64,000 bases of DNA from assembly GCA_031415055.1 (NCBI GenBank), contig JANOQZ010000024.1:1-64000 (forward strand), written 5' to 3'. This DNA comes from JANMOK01 sp031415055 (GTDB lineage Bacteria; Pseudomonadota; Alphaproteobacteria; Rhodobacterales; Rhodobacteraceae). Below the pieces are notes generated by a model. That model did no database searches. It had not been told where the DNA came from and saw only the letters and a list, made by a program, of their open reading frames with translations. Both the position numbers and the translations under genes were made by a program. Positions 1 to 8,925 of this stretch are shown piece after piece (the first letter of the stretch is position 1; each line of letters starts with the position of its first letter).

Positions 1-117
1 TGTCAGCGGCCCAAAAAAATCCTACCGAATGGTCAGCAATTATTCGCGGTAACGCCTTGTTTTGGTGAAAGCTTCGTGCAACCAAACCGACAAGAAAATA
101 TCCAAGGGGACAGACGA

Positions 118-726
118 ATGAATACCACAGGCAACAATGCCGTTCTGCAAGAGGCCGGTTGGCAACTGAAAGCCGGGGAATCGGTTTGGGTTAAACGCGC
201 TTTGCTGGTGATCGCCGGGATTGCGGTGATGATGTTGGCAGCGAAATTGAAAGTAGCCGTGCCACCGTCACCCGTGCCAATTACAATGGGCACTTTTGCC
301 GTGTTGACGATTGGGGCTGCCTATGGCCCGCGCCTTGGTCTGGTGACGATCCTTGGCTATATGCTGCTGGGCTTTCTTGGCCTTGACGTGTTTGCCGGAT
401 CAAGCGCCACCAAATTTGGCTGGGCCTATATGCAAGGCGGCACTGGCGGCTATTTGGTGGGTTATGTGCTGGCGGCTTTGGCTTTGGGCTATGCCGCAGT
501 GAAAGGCTGGGACCGCAATGTGCTGACGATGGCGCTGGCCCTGTTGGTTGGCAACGTGCTGATTTATGTACCGGGGTTGTTGTGGCTGCGGCAGTTTGCC
601 GAAAGCTGGGCGCAGACGTTGCAATGGGGCATCACGCCGTTCCTGATTGGCGATGCGATGAAACTGGCGCTGGCGGCGCTGCTGGTTCCGGCGGTCTGGA
701 AACTGGTCGGGTCGGCGCGGACTTGA
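118..726 (+). CDS. bioY: Biotin transporter BioY (ECF substrate-binding S component)
   Basis: The 202-residue protein is almost entirely hydrophobic, with about six membrane segments, and fits the BioY family, the membrane S component that binds biotin for uptake. Family-like stretches include the early segment VAVPPSPVPITMGTFAV and the glycine-rich LTIGAAYGPRLGLVTILGYMLLG-type region around residues 75-100. I chose the ATG at 118 because AAGGGGA lies about 8 bases upstream; an in-frame ATG at 76 has no such site. No bioM/bioN energising genes are adjacent, so it either works alone or shares an ATPase encoded elsewhere. It converges on the ABC transporter operon. The 117 bases upstream hold no recognisable gene or riboswitch. 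Confidence 0.9.
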   Translation: MNTTGNNAVLQEAGWQLKAGESVWVKRALLVIAGIAVMMLAAKLKVAVPPSPVPITMGTFAVLTIGAAYGPRLGLVTILGYMLLGFLGLDVFAGSSATKFGWAYMQGGTGGYLVGYVLAALALGYAAVKGWDRNVLTMALALLVGNVLIYVPGLLWLRQFAESWAQTLQWGITPFLIGDAMKLALAALLVPAVWKLVGSART

Positions 727-741
727 GGAATTGAAACTAGC

Positions 742-762
742 GATGGGTGCAGAGCACCCATC
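742..762. terminator. Hairpin between convergent bioY and ABC ATPase genes
   Basis: A perfect 9-bp inverted repeat (GATGGGTGC / GCACCCATC) with a 3-base loop sits between the two convergent stop codons. No long T-tract follows on either strand, so it is a plausible bidirectional terminator or transcript-end stabiliser rather than a textbook intrinsic terminator. Confidence 0.55.
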
Positions 763-768
763 CTAAAC

Positions 769-2856
769 TCATTCCGCGCTTACCATCTTGATCACCGGTT
801 CCATGCTGTCAAACACCGCTTGCGACAGGTGGCATTTGATTTGATGCCCCGCTGCCATAACCCGCATCGCGGGCAATTCGGTCTCGCACAAGTTACCCGG
901 CACTTGCTTTTTGTACTGGCAGCGGGTCTGGAACGGGCAGCCGCTGGGCGGGTTCATGGCGGAAGGGATGTCGCCTTCCAGCACGACATGCTTTTTTGTC
1001 ACCGATGTATCGGCAATCGGCACCGCCGACAGCAACGCTTCGGTATAGGGGTGATAAGGCGGGGAAAACACCTGATCGGCGGTGCCGATTTCCACCACAT
1101 GCCCCAGATACATCACCATCACCCGGTCGGCGATGTAGCGCACCAGCGACAGGTCATGGCTGATGAACAGCATGGTGGTGCGGTGCTTGCGCTGTATTTC
1201 CATCAGCAAGTCGGTCACCGCCGCCTGCACGGAAACATCCAAGGCTGAAACCGGTTCGTCAGCCACCACGACTTTCGGCGCCCCGGCAAAGGCCCGGGCG
1301 ATGCCGATGCGCTGTTTCTGTCCACCTGAAAGCTGGCGCGGTTTACGGGTGGCAAAGGCGCGGGGCAGTTTGACAAGATCGAGCAATTCCAGCATCCGCG
1401 CTTGCCGCTCGGCATTGTTTTTGCCGACCTTGAAAATTTCCAGCACCCGGATGATTTGCGCCCCGATGGAATGCGATGGGTTCAGCGTATCAAACGGGTT
1501 TTGAAACACCATCTGAATGTCGGCGACGGTTCGAGTGGAGCGATTTTCGATTTGCGTGTTGCCGATGGAATTGTTGCCGAGCATGACCAGCCCCTCGGAC
1601 GCGGTTTCCAGCCCCAACAGCACTTTGGCCAAGGTTGATTTTCCGCAACCGGATTCACCGACAATCGCCAGAGTTTCGGCCTCATGCGCCTCCAGCGAAA
1701 CGCCTTCGTTGGCCTTAACCGTCCGCCCGCCCGCACCGCCAAACAGCGCACTGGCGGCGACATTGTAGTATTTGCTCAGGGCATCCACCTTGAGCACAAC
1801 CTTGCCAGCTATGGTTGCCTCGGTAGCGGCTTTGCGTTCGGGCACGGCTTTCCAATCGATCTCGCCAAAACGCAGGCAACGGCTGGAATGTCGGTCATTG
1901 CCGTCCACCGTTGCCATGTGGATTTCGGCGGCGTCGCAGCGACCGGCGACGAAATACGAACAGCGTGGGCCAAAGTTGCAGCCGTTTGGCCTCTCGTGGG
2001 GCAGGGGGAAATTGCCGGGAATGGCAATCAGCGGACGCGAGTTCTTGTCGGCACCGGGCAGGGGAATGGATCGGAACAACCCTTGGGTATAGGGGTGGCG
2101 CATCTTGTTGAAGACATCACTGATCGAACCGGTCTCGACCGCTTCACCGGAATACATCACACAAATGCGGTCGCAGGTTTCACGGATCAGGCCGAGGTTG
2201 TGGCTGATGAACAAAAGCGAGGTGCCATAGGTGCGGCCGAGGTCTTTGACCAGATCGACGATTCCGGCCTCGACGGTCACGTCCAGCGCGGTGGTTGGTT
2301 CATCGAGGATCAGCAGCGAGGGTTTGGACATCAACGCCATTGCGATGACGATGCGCTGTTGTTGGCCACCGGAAAGTTGGTGTGGGTAACTTCGCAGAAT
2401 GCGTTCGGCATCGGGCAGGCGGACAGCGGTGACGACTTCCAGCGCCAGTTTTCGCGCCGACTCTGAAGTGGCTCCGGCGTGGATCATCGGCACTTCCATC
2501 AGTTGCGCACCAATGCGCATGGCCGGATTTAGCGACGCCATCGGTTCCTGATAGATCATGGCGATTTCCGAACCGCGCAATTGTCGCAGTTCTTCCTGGC
2601 TCATCTTGCACAGATCGCGGCCCTTGAATTTGATCGAACCGCCAACAATGCGCCCGTTCTTGCCCATGTCTTGCATGACGCCCAACGCCACGGTGGATTT
2701 GCCGCAACCGCTTTCGCCGACCAGCCCCATCGCTTCGCCGGGTTGGACCGTGCAGGAAAAATCCATCACGGCGGGGATTTCGCCAGCACGGGTGAAGAAC
2801 GAAATCGACAAGTTTTCGATTTCAAGGATCGGGCCGTCGTAATCCCATTTGGCCAT
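769..2856 (-). CDS. Fused dipeptide/oligopeptide ABC transporter ATP-binding protein (DppD-DppF type)
   Basis: This 695-residue protein carries two complete nucleotide-binding domains in tandem. Each has a Walker A of the form GESGCGKST (near residues 50 and 400), an LSGGQ signature (LSGGQQQR, LSGGQKQR) and a Walker B ending in DEP. Each half ends in the oligopeptide-transporter C-terminal extension with clustered cysteines (CNFGPRCSY; CPFQTRCQY). Normally DppD and DppF are separate; fused forms are common in alphaproteobacterial peptide importers. It starts one base after the stop codon of the upstream permease gene and is the last gene of a four-gene operon. It energises import of a peptide-like or related solute; the substrate cannot be read from the sequence. 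Confidence 0.95.
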   Translation of the reverse strand: MAKWDYDGPILEIENLSISFFTRAGEIPAVMDFSCTVQPGEAMGLVGESGCGKSTVALGVMQDMGKNGRIVGGSIKFKGRDLCKMSQEELRQLRGSEIAMIYQEPMASLNPAMRIGAQLMEVPMIHAGATSESARKLALEVVTAVRLPDAERILRSYPHQLSGGQQQRIVIAMALMSKPSLLILDEPTTALDVTVEAGIVDLVKDLGRTYGTSLLFISHNLGLIRETCDRICVMYSGEAVETGSISDVFNKMRHPYTQGLFRSIPLPGADKNSRPLIAIPGNFPLPHERPNGCNFGPRCSYFVAGRCDAAEIHMATVDGNDRHSSRCLRFGEIDWKAVPERKAATEATIAGKVVLKVDALSKYYNVAASALFGGAGGRTVKANEGVSLEAHEAETLAIVGESGCGKSTLAKVLLGLETASEGLVMLGNNSIGNTQIENRSTRTVADIQMVFQNPFDTLNPSHSIGAQIIRVLEIFKVGKNNAERQARMLELLDLVKLPRAFATRKPRQLSGGQKQRIGIARAFAGAPKVVVADEPVSALDVSVQAAVTDLLMEIQRKHRTTMLFISHDLSLVRYIADRVMVMYLGHVVEIGTADQVFSPPYHPYTEALLSAVPIADTSVTKKHVVLEGDIPSAMNPPSGCPFQTRCQYKKQVPGNLCETELPAMRVMAAGHQIKCHLSQAVFDSMEPVIKMVSAE

Positions 2857-2857
2857 G

Positions 2858-4012
2858 CTAATCCCTCATGCTTTGTTCGCGCAGCCCGTCGGCCAGCAGG
2901 TTTAGGCCAAGGACAAGACTCATCAAGGCCAGTGCCGGGGCCATTGCTGGGTAGACGGTTACCAGCAGCAACCGCCGCCCGTCGTTGATGGTAAAGCCCC
3001 AATCGGCGCTTTCCGGGCTGACACCAAGGCCGAAGAACCCCAAGGTGCCCAGTAGGATGGTTGTATAGCCCACACGCAGACAGAAATCGACGATAAGGGG
3101 TCCTCTCGCATTGGGCAGCACCTCCCATAGCATGACGTACCAGGGCCCCTCACCCCGCGTCTGTGCGGCTGCTACGTAGTCCCGCGTTTTGATGTCCAAT
3201 GTCATACCTCGCACGATGCGAAATACGGTGGGCGAGTTGACGAACACGACTGAGACAAAGATGTTCAAACGGTTTGGATCCATGCCAAATACGCCGAGCG
3301 GATCGCGGTTGAAGGCAAGGCCGGAATAGGCCCAAAGGCCAAAGGCCAAACCTGTACCAAGGATCAGCCAAACTTTGTCCGGTTGGGTATGGTATTTCGA
3401 ATAAACCACTATGGTGAAGAACACCAAGGGGAACGCGAACAGGATGGCGGCCAGTGTTGTCGGTACATTGGTTTCGCGGGCAATCTCGGGCGTGACCAGC
3501 AGGAAAAACAACAGGATCACCGGGAATGCCAGCACAAGGTTTGCCAGAAAACTAAGCAATGTGTCGAACCAGCCGCCAAAATAACCGGCGGGCAGGCCTA
3601 AGGTAACGCCGACCATATAGGCAAACAGGGTGGCGAACGGCGCAATCGCTAGCACGGTCTGACTACCCCAGACCATACGACTGAACACGTCGCGGCCCAG
3701 ATTGTCGCCGCCAAATATGTAGCTGATGCCGAACTCGCTTTCAATTTTGCCGGGCAGGGCGTTCTTCATCGACAGGACTTGGTCAACGGCCGAGTAAGGG
3801 GCAATCCGGCTAGCCAGAATTGCCGTCAGGATCCAGAACAGGATGATGCCAAAGCCGAACATGCCGACAGGTGAATCAAACAGCCGTCCATAGAGAGACA
3901 GCCTGCGTTTAAAATAGATGGAGATGGCGAAGACGACAGCCATACCGATCCAAACTGGCACGAACCTGGCAAATGTCTCGCCCCAGATTGCTACTGTCGA
4001 GAGTGGCTCCAT
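2858..4012 (-). CDS. Peptide-type ABC transporter permease (DppC/OppC family)
   Basis: A 384-residue integral membrane permease of the DppC/OppC family. A hydrophobic segment at about residues 18-33 is followed by the family N-terminal region and the binding-protein-dependent transport domain. The EAA-type cytoplasmic loop that contacts the ATPase is visible near the C-terminal third (DYVAAAQTRGEGPWYVMLWEVLPNARGP region). At 384 residues it is longer than typical DppC (about 300), mainly through the N-terminal segment and an insertion around residues 195-235 (YSKYHTQPDKVW onward). It lies between the DppB-like permease (3-base gap) and the fused ATPase (1-base gap), so the operon is tightly coupled. 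Confidence 0.93.
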   Translation of the reverse strand: MEPLSTVAIWGETFARFVPVWIGMAVVFAISIYFKRRLSLYGRLFDSPVGMFGFGIILFWILTAILASRIAPYSAVDQVLSMKNALPGKIESEFGISYIFGGDNLGRDVFSRMVWGSQTVLAIAPFATLFAYMVGVTLGLPAGYFGGWFDTLLSFLANLVLAFPVILLFFLLVTPEIARETNVPTTLAAILFAFPLVFFTIVVYSKYHTQPDKVWLILGTGLAFGLWAYSGLAFNRDPLGVFGMDPNRLNIFVSVVFVNSPTVFRIVRGMTLDIKTRDYVAAAQTRGEGPWYVMLWEVLPNARGPLIVDFCLRVGYTTILLGTLGFFGLGVSPESADWGFTINDGRRLLLVTVYPAMAPALALMSLVLGLNLLADGLREQSMRD

Positions 4013-4015
4013 GCC

Positions 4016-4966
4016 TTACCGCACCCGGATGCGCGGGTTGAGATAGACATAACCGATGTCCGAAATCAGTTGCGTTGTCAGTACCACGAACACGGCAACC
4101 ACCGAGCAAGCCAGTACCAGATCAATGTCGTTGTTCAAGGCGGCCTCAACCAGAACCCAGCCGAAACCTTTGTAGTTGAACAGGGTCTCGACAATCACCA
4201 CGCCGGTCAGCAGCCAGGGGAATTGCAGCATGATGACGGTGAACGGCGCGATCAGAGCGTTGCGCAAGGCGTGTTTGACCACGATGCCCCAACTCGAAAC
4301 CCCCTTCAGCCTGGCGGTGCGGATATATTGCGACGTCATCACCTCGGCCATTGAGGCCCGGGTCATGCGCGCGATATAGCCAACGCCGTACAGCGCCATC
4401 GTCAGCACCGGCAGCGTGAAGTTGGTAAAGGTAATGGCTTCCTCGGCCGATGTCGCGGTGCCCTTAAACCACTTCAGGCCACCAAAAGAGGTGGCGAACA
4501 CCGCAATCAGAATAACACCTGACACGTATTCCGGCGTTGCCGTGCTCAGGATCGAGAATGCCGACAGGCCGCGGTCGGTCTTGGATCCTTCGTTCATTCC
4601 AGCCAACACGCCAATGACCAGCGCGGTAGGCACCATGGTGATCATCACCCAAAACATCAGCCAGCCGGTGTTGCCCAGCCGTTGCCCGACAATTTCGGCG
4701 ACCGGTTTGTTGAACCGAGTGGAATGGCCAAAATCGCCGGTGGCGACATTGCCCAGCCATTCGGCATAACGGACCACGACAGGCCGGTCATAGCCGTTTT
4801 CGGCCAGCCACGACGTGACCTGCTCGTCCGACATGCGGCTATTGACCTGTTCTTTGGCCAGCCGCTCCAGATTTGGTGCCAGATTGGTCAAAAAAAACAC
4901 GATAAACGTCAGGCAGATTGCCGTGACGATCATCATGCCAATCCGTCGCAGCACAAAGTTCAGCAC
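4016..4966 (-). CDS. Peptide-type ABC transporter permease (DppB/OppB family)
   Basis: A 316-residue permease of the DppB/OppB family with six predicted membrane spans. The N-terminus (VLNFVLRRIGMMIVTAICL) is typical of the family, and the EAA loop reads YIRTARLKGVSSWGIVVKHALRNA. The start is GTG, preceded by a strong GGAGGG ribosome site 8 bases upstream. It pairs with the DppC-like permease to form the membrane channel. It is separated from the substrate-binding protein gene by 73 bases containing a hairpin, which fits the usual excess of binding protein over permease. Confidence 0.93.
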   Translation of the reverse strand: MLNFVLRRIGMMIVTAICLTFIVFFLTNLAPNLERLAKEQVNSRMSDEQVTSWLAENGYDRPVVVRYAEWLGNVATGDFGHSTRFNKPVAEIVGQRLGNTGWLMFWVMITMVPTALVIGVLAGMNEGSKTDRGLSAFSILSTATPEYVSGVILIAVFATSFGGLKWFKGTATSAEEAITFTNFTLPVLTMALYGVGYIARMTRASMAEVMTSQYIRTARLKGVSSWGIVVKHALRNALIAPFTVIMLQFPWLLTGVVIVETLFNYKGFGWVLVEAALNNDIDLVLACSVVAVFVVLTTQLISDIGYVYLNPRIRVR

Positions 4967-5002
4967 AAAGCGCCCTCCGATGATCGGCAGTTATGCGAAC
5001 GA

Positions 5003-5030
5003 TTGGCGCGACGAGATTCCGCCGCGCCAA
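5003..5030 (-). promoter_or_regulatory. Intercistronic hairpin between binding-protein and permease genes
   Basis: An 8-bp perfect inverted repeat (TTGGCGCG / CGCGCCAA) with a 12-base loop lies just after the stop codon of the substrate-binding protein gene and before the permease gene. Such hairpins often stabilise the upstream message or partly terminate transcription, giving more binding protein than permease. That role is inferred from position only. Confidence 0.5.
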
Positions 5031-5039
5031 GTCCGTATG

Positions 5040-6686
5040 TCAGGCCAGCGACCAAAGGTCGTGGTGATGTTCGAACGTTGGATGCATATCGACCCCGGTC
5101 ACCGTGCTGCGATAGTGTCGGTAGAGCGAACGCCAGTACGACTGGATGATCACGCCTTCTTCCTGCATGATCTTTTCGATCCGCTCCGTCACCACCCGGC
5201 GCTTGTCGGCATCGGCGATTGCCAGCGCCTCGACCATAGCCGCGTCGAAATCGGCATTCGAGAACGCCGATTCGTTCCATGCCTCGCCGGAGCGATAGGC
5301 CAGCGCCAGAATCTGCACGCCAAGCGGGCGCATGTTCCAGGTCGTGGTCGAGAACGGATATTTCAACCAGTCGTTCCAGAAGGTCGCCCCTGGAATGATT
5401 GTGCGTTTCACCTTCAGCCCGGCATCGCGCATCTGGTCGGCGATGGCATCCATGGTGTTGCGTTCCCAATCAACATCGGCCGAAATCAACTCATGTTCGA
5501 AATCGATCATCCCAGCTTCGGTCATCAGGGCAACGGCCTTGGCCGGATCGCGGCTGATCGGCGGCAGGGGCGCATATTCCGGATGCATTGGTCCGACATG
5601 GTGGTTTTCCGCGACCTGACCCAGTCCAGCGTAACCGAGTTCAAGCACCGTCTGGTTGTCGACCGCCAGCGCCATGGCCTGACGCACACGTTTGTCGGCA
5701 TAGGGAACCACGCCGCCGACATCGGCGACCTGGTTGGGCCGCGCCACCAGCGTGGCACCGGTGACAACTTCCGATTTTGTCAGACCGAGCGAATCGTAAA
5801 TCGCCACATAGTCTGTGAACGACTGGTACACCATGTCGATTTCTTCGGCTTCAATCGCCGCAAGGTGTGCCGATGAATCGGTGCCGTAATCGATATATTC
5901 GATAGTATCGAGCGCAACATCGCCGCCCCACCATTCGCCGCGCTTGGTCAGCGTTGCTTTGACACCGACTTCGACGGTGAAGGAATAAGGCCCAGTGCCA
6001 ATCTGATTGGCCGTTAAGTCGGCGCCTGTTTCATCGAAGCTGCGGTGCACGACCAGTGCCGGGTAATCGGTCATACCGGCGATGATCGAAATATCGGACG
6101 ATATCAAGTTCAGCTGCACCGTCATGTCATCAACTTGAACAATGCCGCCTTCAACGGCTTTGCCAGTGGCCTCATCCAGTAGACTGGCCATGCGCCCGGC
6201 CATCGAGTTGCCTTCAGCCGCCTTGTCGCACCAACGATTGAGGTTAAAGACCACGTCGACCGCAGAGAAATCATCGCCATTGGACCATTTCACGCCCGGA
6301 CGGATGTGCAGGGTATAGACCTTGGCATCGTCGGACACTTCCCAGCTTTCCAGTAGCCAAGGCTCAAAGGTGAAATCCCTAGTGTAACGGACAAGGTTTT
6401 CACACAGGCCCCGCGCCACGCAGGCCATTTCCGACCAGTCAAATATCCGCGGGTCACCAACGCGCAGTATGCCCATCTGGCAGCGCAATGCGCCACCCAT
6501 TGTGGCGGCTTGCACGGGCGCCGGAAGCGCGGCACCAAGAAGGCCGTAGGCCGCTATCGTGGTCACCCCCAAAGAGGTTGCCATAGCCAGAAACTCGCGC
6601 CGTTCCATCTTGCCGGCCTTGACGTCGCGGACAAGTTGTTCAACCGCAGGATGCATTGCTTTGCCGTTTATTGTTGCCTTGGTCAT
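5040..6686 (-). CDS. ABC transporter substrate-binding protein (peptide/nickel family 5), Tat-type leader
   Basis: A 548-residue solute-binding protein of extracellular family 5 (DppA/OppA type). The long N-terminal leader has a twin-arginine-like motif ERREFLAMA at about residues 28-36, then a hydrophobic stretch and a cleavage site near PAPVQA-ATMGG, suggesting folded export by Tat. The family core is visible: FEPWLLESWEVSDDAKVYTLHIRPGVKWSNG near residues 105-135 and the YPALVVHRSF and GTGPYSF segments. The ATG is preceded by GGGAGGAA. It is the first gene of the importer operon, downstream of an AraC regulator on the same strand. The 255 bases between the two probably hold the operon promoter; I could not assign -35/-10 boxes or operators there. 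Confidence 0.94.
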   Translation of the reverse strand: MTKATINGKAMHPAVEQLVRDVKAGKMERREFLAMATSLGVTTIAAYGLLGAALPAPVQAATMGGALRCQMGILRVGDPRIFDWSEMACVARGLCENLVRYTRDFTFEPWLLESWEVSDDAKVYTLHIRPGVKWSNGDDFSAVDVVFNLNRWCDKAAEGNSMAGRMASLLDEATGKAVEGGIVQVDDMTVQLNLISSDISIIAGMTDYPALVVHRSFDETGADLTANQIGTGPYSFTVEVGVKATLTKRGEWWGGDVALDTIEYIDYGTDSSAHLAAIEAEEIDMVYQSFTDYVAIYDSLGLTKSEVVTGATLVARPNQVADVGGVVPYADKRVRQAMALAVDNQTVLELGYAGLGQVAENHHVGPMHPEYAPLPPISRDPAKAVALMTEAGMIDFEHELISADVDWERNTMDAIADQMRDAGLKVKRTIIPGATFWNDWLKYPFSTTTWNMRPLGVQILALAYRSGEAWNESAFSNADFDAAMVEALAIADADKRRVVTERIEKIMQEEGVIIQSYWRSLYRHYRSTVTGVDMHPTFEHHHDLWSLA

Positions 6687-6941
6687 TATGTTCCTCCCTG
6701 AACGACAGAATTATCTTTTATATCAGCGCGTTACGCAGATTTTTGTTCTTGCTATGCTCATTGCTCCGGGCTATCCCTCGGCGGACCGAACGCAAGTTTC
6801 GCGCGGACACAGATTGACTGATAGCAGTAGACTTTCGTTCACACGTCAACTGGGCAATTTGGAAATCTTGTAACATTAGCGACAAGAGGGCACGCAAATG
6901 CGACGGCTTCCGCCGCAAGATGCCGTAACGTCGCGTCTTTG

Positions 6942-7769
6942 CTAAACTCGCGACTTCAAGCGAAAATCGCTGGGTGAATGGCCGGTTTTCTGGCCAAAAA
7001 GCCGGGTAAAATAAGCCGGATTGTCAAATCCAAGGTCTTTGGCAATTTCCGATACTCGCGCGTCCGAGGTTCGTAGCTCATGCCGAGCGGCCTCAATCAA
7101 GCGTTCGTGGATCAACGACGAGGCCGGTTTCCCGGTTGTTTGCCGACAAACGCGGGTCAAATGCGTCGTCGTAACGGACAAAGCGCTGGCATAGTCGGCG
7201 ACCGATTTTTGTGAGGCGTAGCGGTCGTTCAACATCACGACGAATCGGCGCATCAGCCGGCGCCGCGCCGAATCGGCGGGCAGTATATGCCGGGTCATGT
7301 TGTGTTGATGGCGGACAAACCAAACCGCCAACAGACCAACATGGCACTCGAGTGCACGTTCGCTGAGTTCGCGTTCGGCACGAATTTCTCGATCAATCGC
7401 ATCAAACAAATAGGCTAACTGGCTTTGGTCAGACATCGACGTCACCGAAGAAATCACCGGCTGATCGGGCAATTCCGCCGAAATCGACGTATCGAGCGAC
7501 ACGATCCATCCTTGGGTGCCAATCGAAAATTCGAAGGCGTGCAGGGTCAAATGCGGCACGAATATCGCTGTAGAGGCACCAAATCCGCGAACTGTTCCGT
7601 CAATCCGCGCTCGACCACCGCCCTTGGCGACCCAAAGGAATTGGTTCTTTTGGCTGTGTTTCTGGTCATCCAAACCGCCCGAACTGCTCTTGCTGCGCTG
7701 CGCGATTGTTTCGCAAGCAACGCGCCCATGACGAGGAGCCTTAGCGGCAGGGTGTTTTTGCTTTTCCAT
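6942..7769 (-). CDS. AraC family transcriptional regulator
   Basis: A 275-residue regulator. The N-terminal half resembles an AraC cupin-type ligand-binding domain (FLWVAKGGGRARIDG, AIFVPHLTLHAFEFSIGTQGWIVSLD), like the PobR/hydroxybenzoate-responsive subgroup. The C-terminal 100 residues form the two helix-turn-helix AraC DNA-binding domain, ending in the signature SEIAKDLGFDNPAYFTRLFGQKTGHSPSDFR. It lies directly upstream of, and in the same direction as, the peptide-type ABC importer, so it is a likely regulator of that operon. The effector is unknown. Clear AraC-family membership, uncertain target. Confidence 0.92.
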   Translation of the reverse strand: MEKQKHPAAKAPRHGRVACETIAQRSKSSSGGLDDQKHSQKNQFLWVAKGGGRARIDGTVRGFGASTAIFVPHLTLHAFEFSIGTQGWIVSLDTSISAELPDQPVISSVTSMSDQSQLAYLFDAIDREIRAERELSERALECHVGLLAVWFVRHQHNMTRHILPADSARRRLMRRFVVMLNDRYASQKSVADYASALSVTTTHLTRVCRQTTGKPASSLIHERLIEAARHELRTSDARVSEIAKDLGFDNPAYFTRLFGQKTGHSPSDFRLKSRV

Positions 7770-7876
7770 TGCCTAAACATGGCGATTAGGTTCGTTTCGT
7801 GCAACAGTTGGACGAAAGACTCAATGAATCCAGCGGCATGCGTGGTTTTCGGGGCACAGCTTTTGGTGCAAACGGG

Positions 7877-8770
7877 TTATATCGAAGACGGCGACGCCTC
7901 CGCCGGGACATGCCGCCAATCCTGCATATAACGGCGAAACCACGTGCGCTGCCGTTTTGCGTATTGCTTCGTCGCAGTGATGGCTTGCTCGCGAGCCAAG
8001 TCCAACGAAATTTCGCCCCGCAAATACGCAATAATATCCGGCGCACCCAAAGCCTTGGCAGAGGGCAGGCGCGGATTCCAGCCGTTCTGCAACGACGCTT
8101 CGCATTCCTGCAAAGCGCCCTGCGCCAACATCGCCTCAAACCGCCCCGATATACGGCGATTTAGCCAATCGGTCGGTGCCGCCAAAACCACGGCTTCGAC
8201 CTGATTCAGTTGCAGAAGCGGCGCTTGCGGCCTGTTGTGCCAATGCGACAAACCAATTCCCGTTGCCGTGTGTACTTCCCAAGCGCGTTGCAGCCGCATT
8301 GGGTTGTTCACGTCAATCACAGCCAAGGTTTGCGGGTCGTGGCGACGCAGATAGTCTAGGAATTCAATTCCAGCGGAACGAGTTCGCAAAGCATTGCCAA
8401 CTTCGCGCACTTCGCTTGGAATGTCAGGTATCGCTACCAAACCATTGAGAAGGCGCGTAAAATACAATCCGGTGCCACCAACAATGATTGGCCTTTGCTT
8501 GGTCGATCCCAAGACATCGCGCAGCTCGCGCAACCATTTTCCCACAGAATATTGTGCGTCCGCTTGAATATGCCCGAACAAAAAATGCGGCGCCAGTTCT
8601 TGATCGCTTGTCGAAGGTCGGGCAGTCAAAATGTGCCAGTTCGCATAGACTTGCAACGCATCCGCGTTGATGATGATGCCGTTGTCGCGTTGCGCGATTG
8701 CCAAAGCCAAGCCAGATTTGCCAGCAGCCGTGGGCCCGGCTATTAGAAGTGGCGTGGTATTTTGTGTCAT
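7877..8770 (-). CDS. miaA: tRNA dimethylallyltransferase MiaA
   Basis: A 297-residue enzyme that transfers a dimethylallyl group to N6 of adenosine 37 in tRNAs reading UNN codons. The P-loop IAGPTAAGKSGLALAIA is at residues 10-26, followed by the DALQVY segment (the family has DSMQVY) and the IIVGGTGLYFTRLLNGL motif near 100. The C-terminal part has AIGYxE-like and RQxTWFR (AKRQRTWFRR) segments. Length is normal. The start ATG is clear and divergent from the Crp/Fnr gene. It is not beside hfq here, unlike in gammaproteobacteria. Confidence 0.95.
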   Translation of the reverse strand: MTQNTTPLLIAGPTAAGKSGLALAIAQRDNGIIINADALQVYANWHILTARPSTSDQELAPHFLFGHIQADAQYSVGKWLRELRDVLGSTKQRPIIVGGTGLYFTRLLNGLVAIPDIPSEVREVGNALRTRSAGIEFLDYLRRHDPQTLAVIDVNNPMRLQRAWEVHTATGIGLSHWHNRPQAPLLQLNQVEAVVLAAPTDWLNRRISGRFEAMLAQGALQECEASLQNGWNPRLPSAKALGAPDIIAYLRGEISLDLAREQAITATKQYAKRQRTWFRRYMQDWRHVPAEASPSSI

Positions 8771-8834
8771 GACTCCAATATGTTATGGTTCGAAGCGAAA
8801 GTCGAAAGGAAAATTCTGGGATCCATTAGTTAAC

Positions 8835-8848
8835 ATAATATATATTAT
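8835..8848. promoter_or_regulatory. AT-only palindrome in the miaA / crp-like divergent promoter region
   Basis: A perfect 14-base palindrome made only of A and T (ATAATATATATTAT) sits 78 bases before the regulator ATG and 65 bases before the miaA ATG. It stands out from the G+C-rich surroundings and could contain -10 elements for both directions or an operator. No experimental support. Confidence 0.4.
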
Positions 8849-8925
8849 CCGTAATGTGCAGGCCGCCACACCGCGCTTTTCGCGACCGAGCCTTTGTGCT
8901 AGAACGCAAAGAAAAGGATGCCCCC

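Noticed and set aside
1684..2466. 260-codon open frame antisense to the fused ABC ATPase
   Set aside because: Opposite frames of G+C-rich genes often remain open; no domain or conservation is visible.
4815..5876. 353-codon open frame opposite the peptide-importer genes
   Set aside because: Spans two real genes and the gap between them in the opposite strand; no recognisable protein features.
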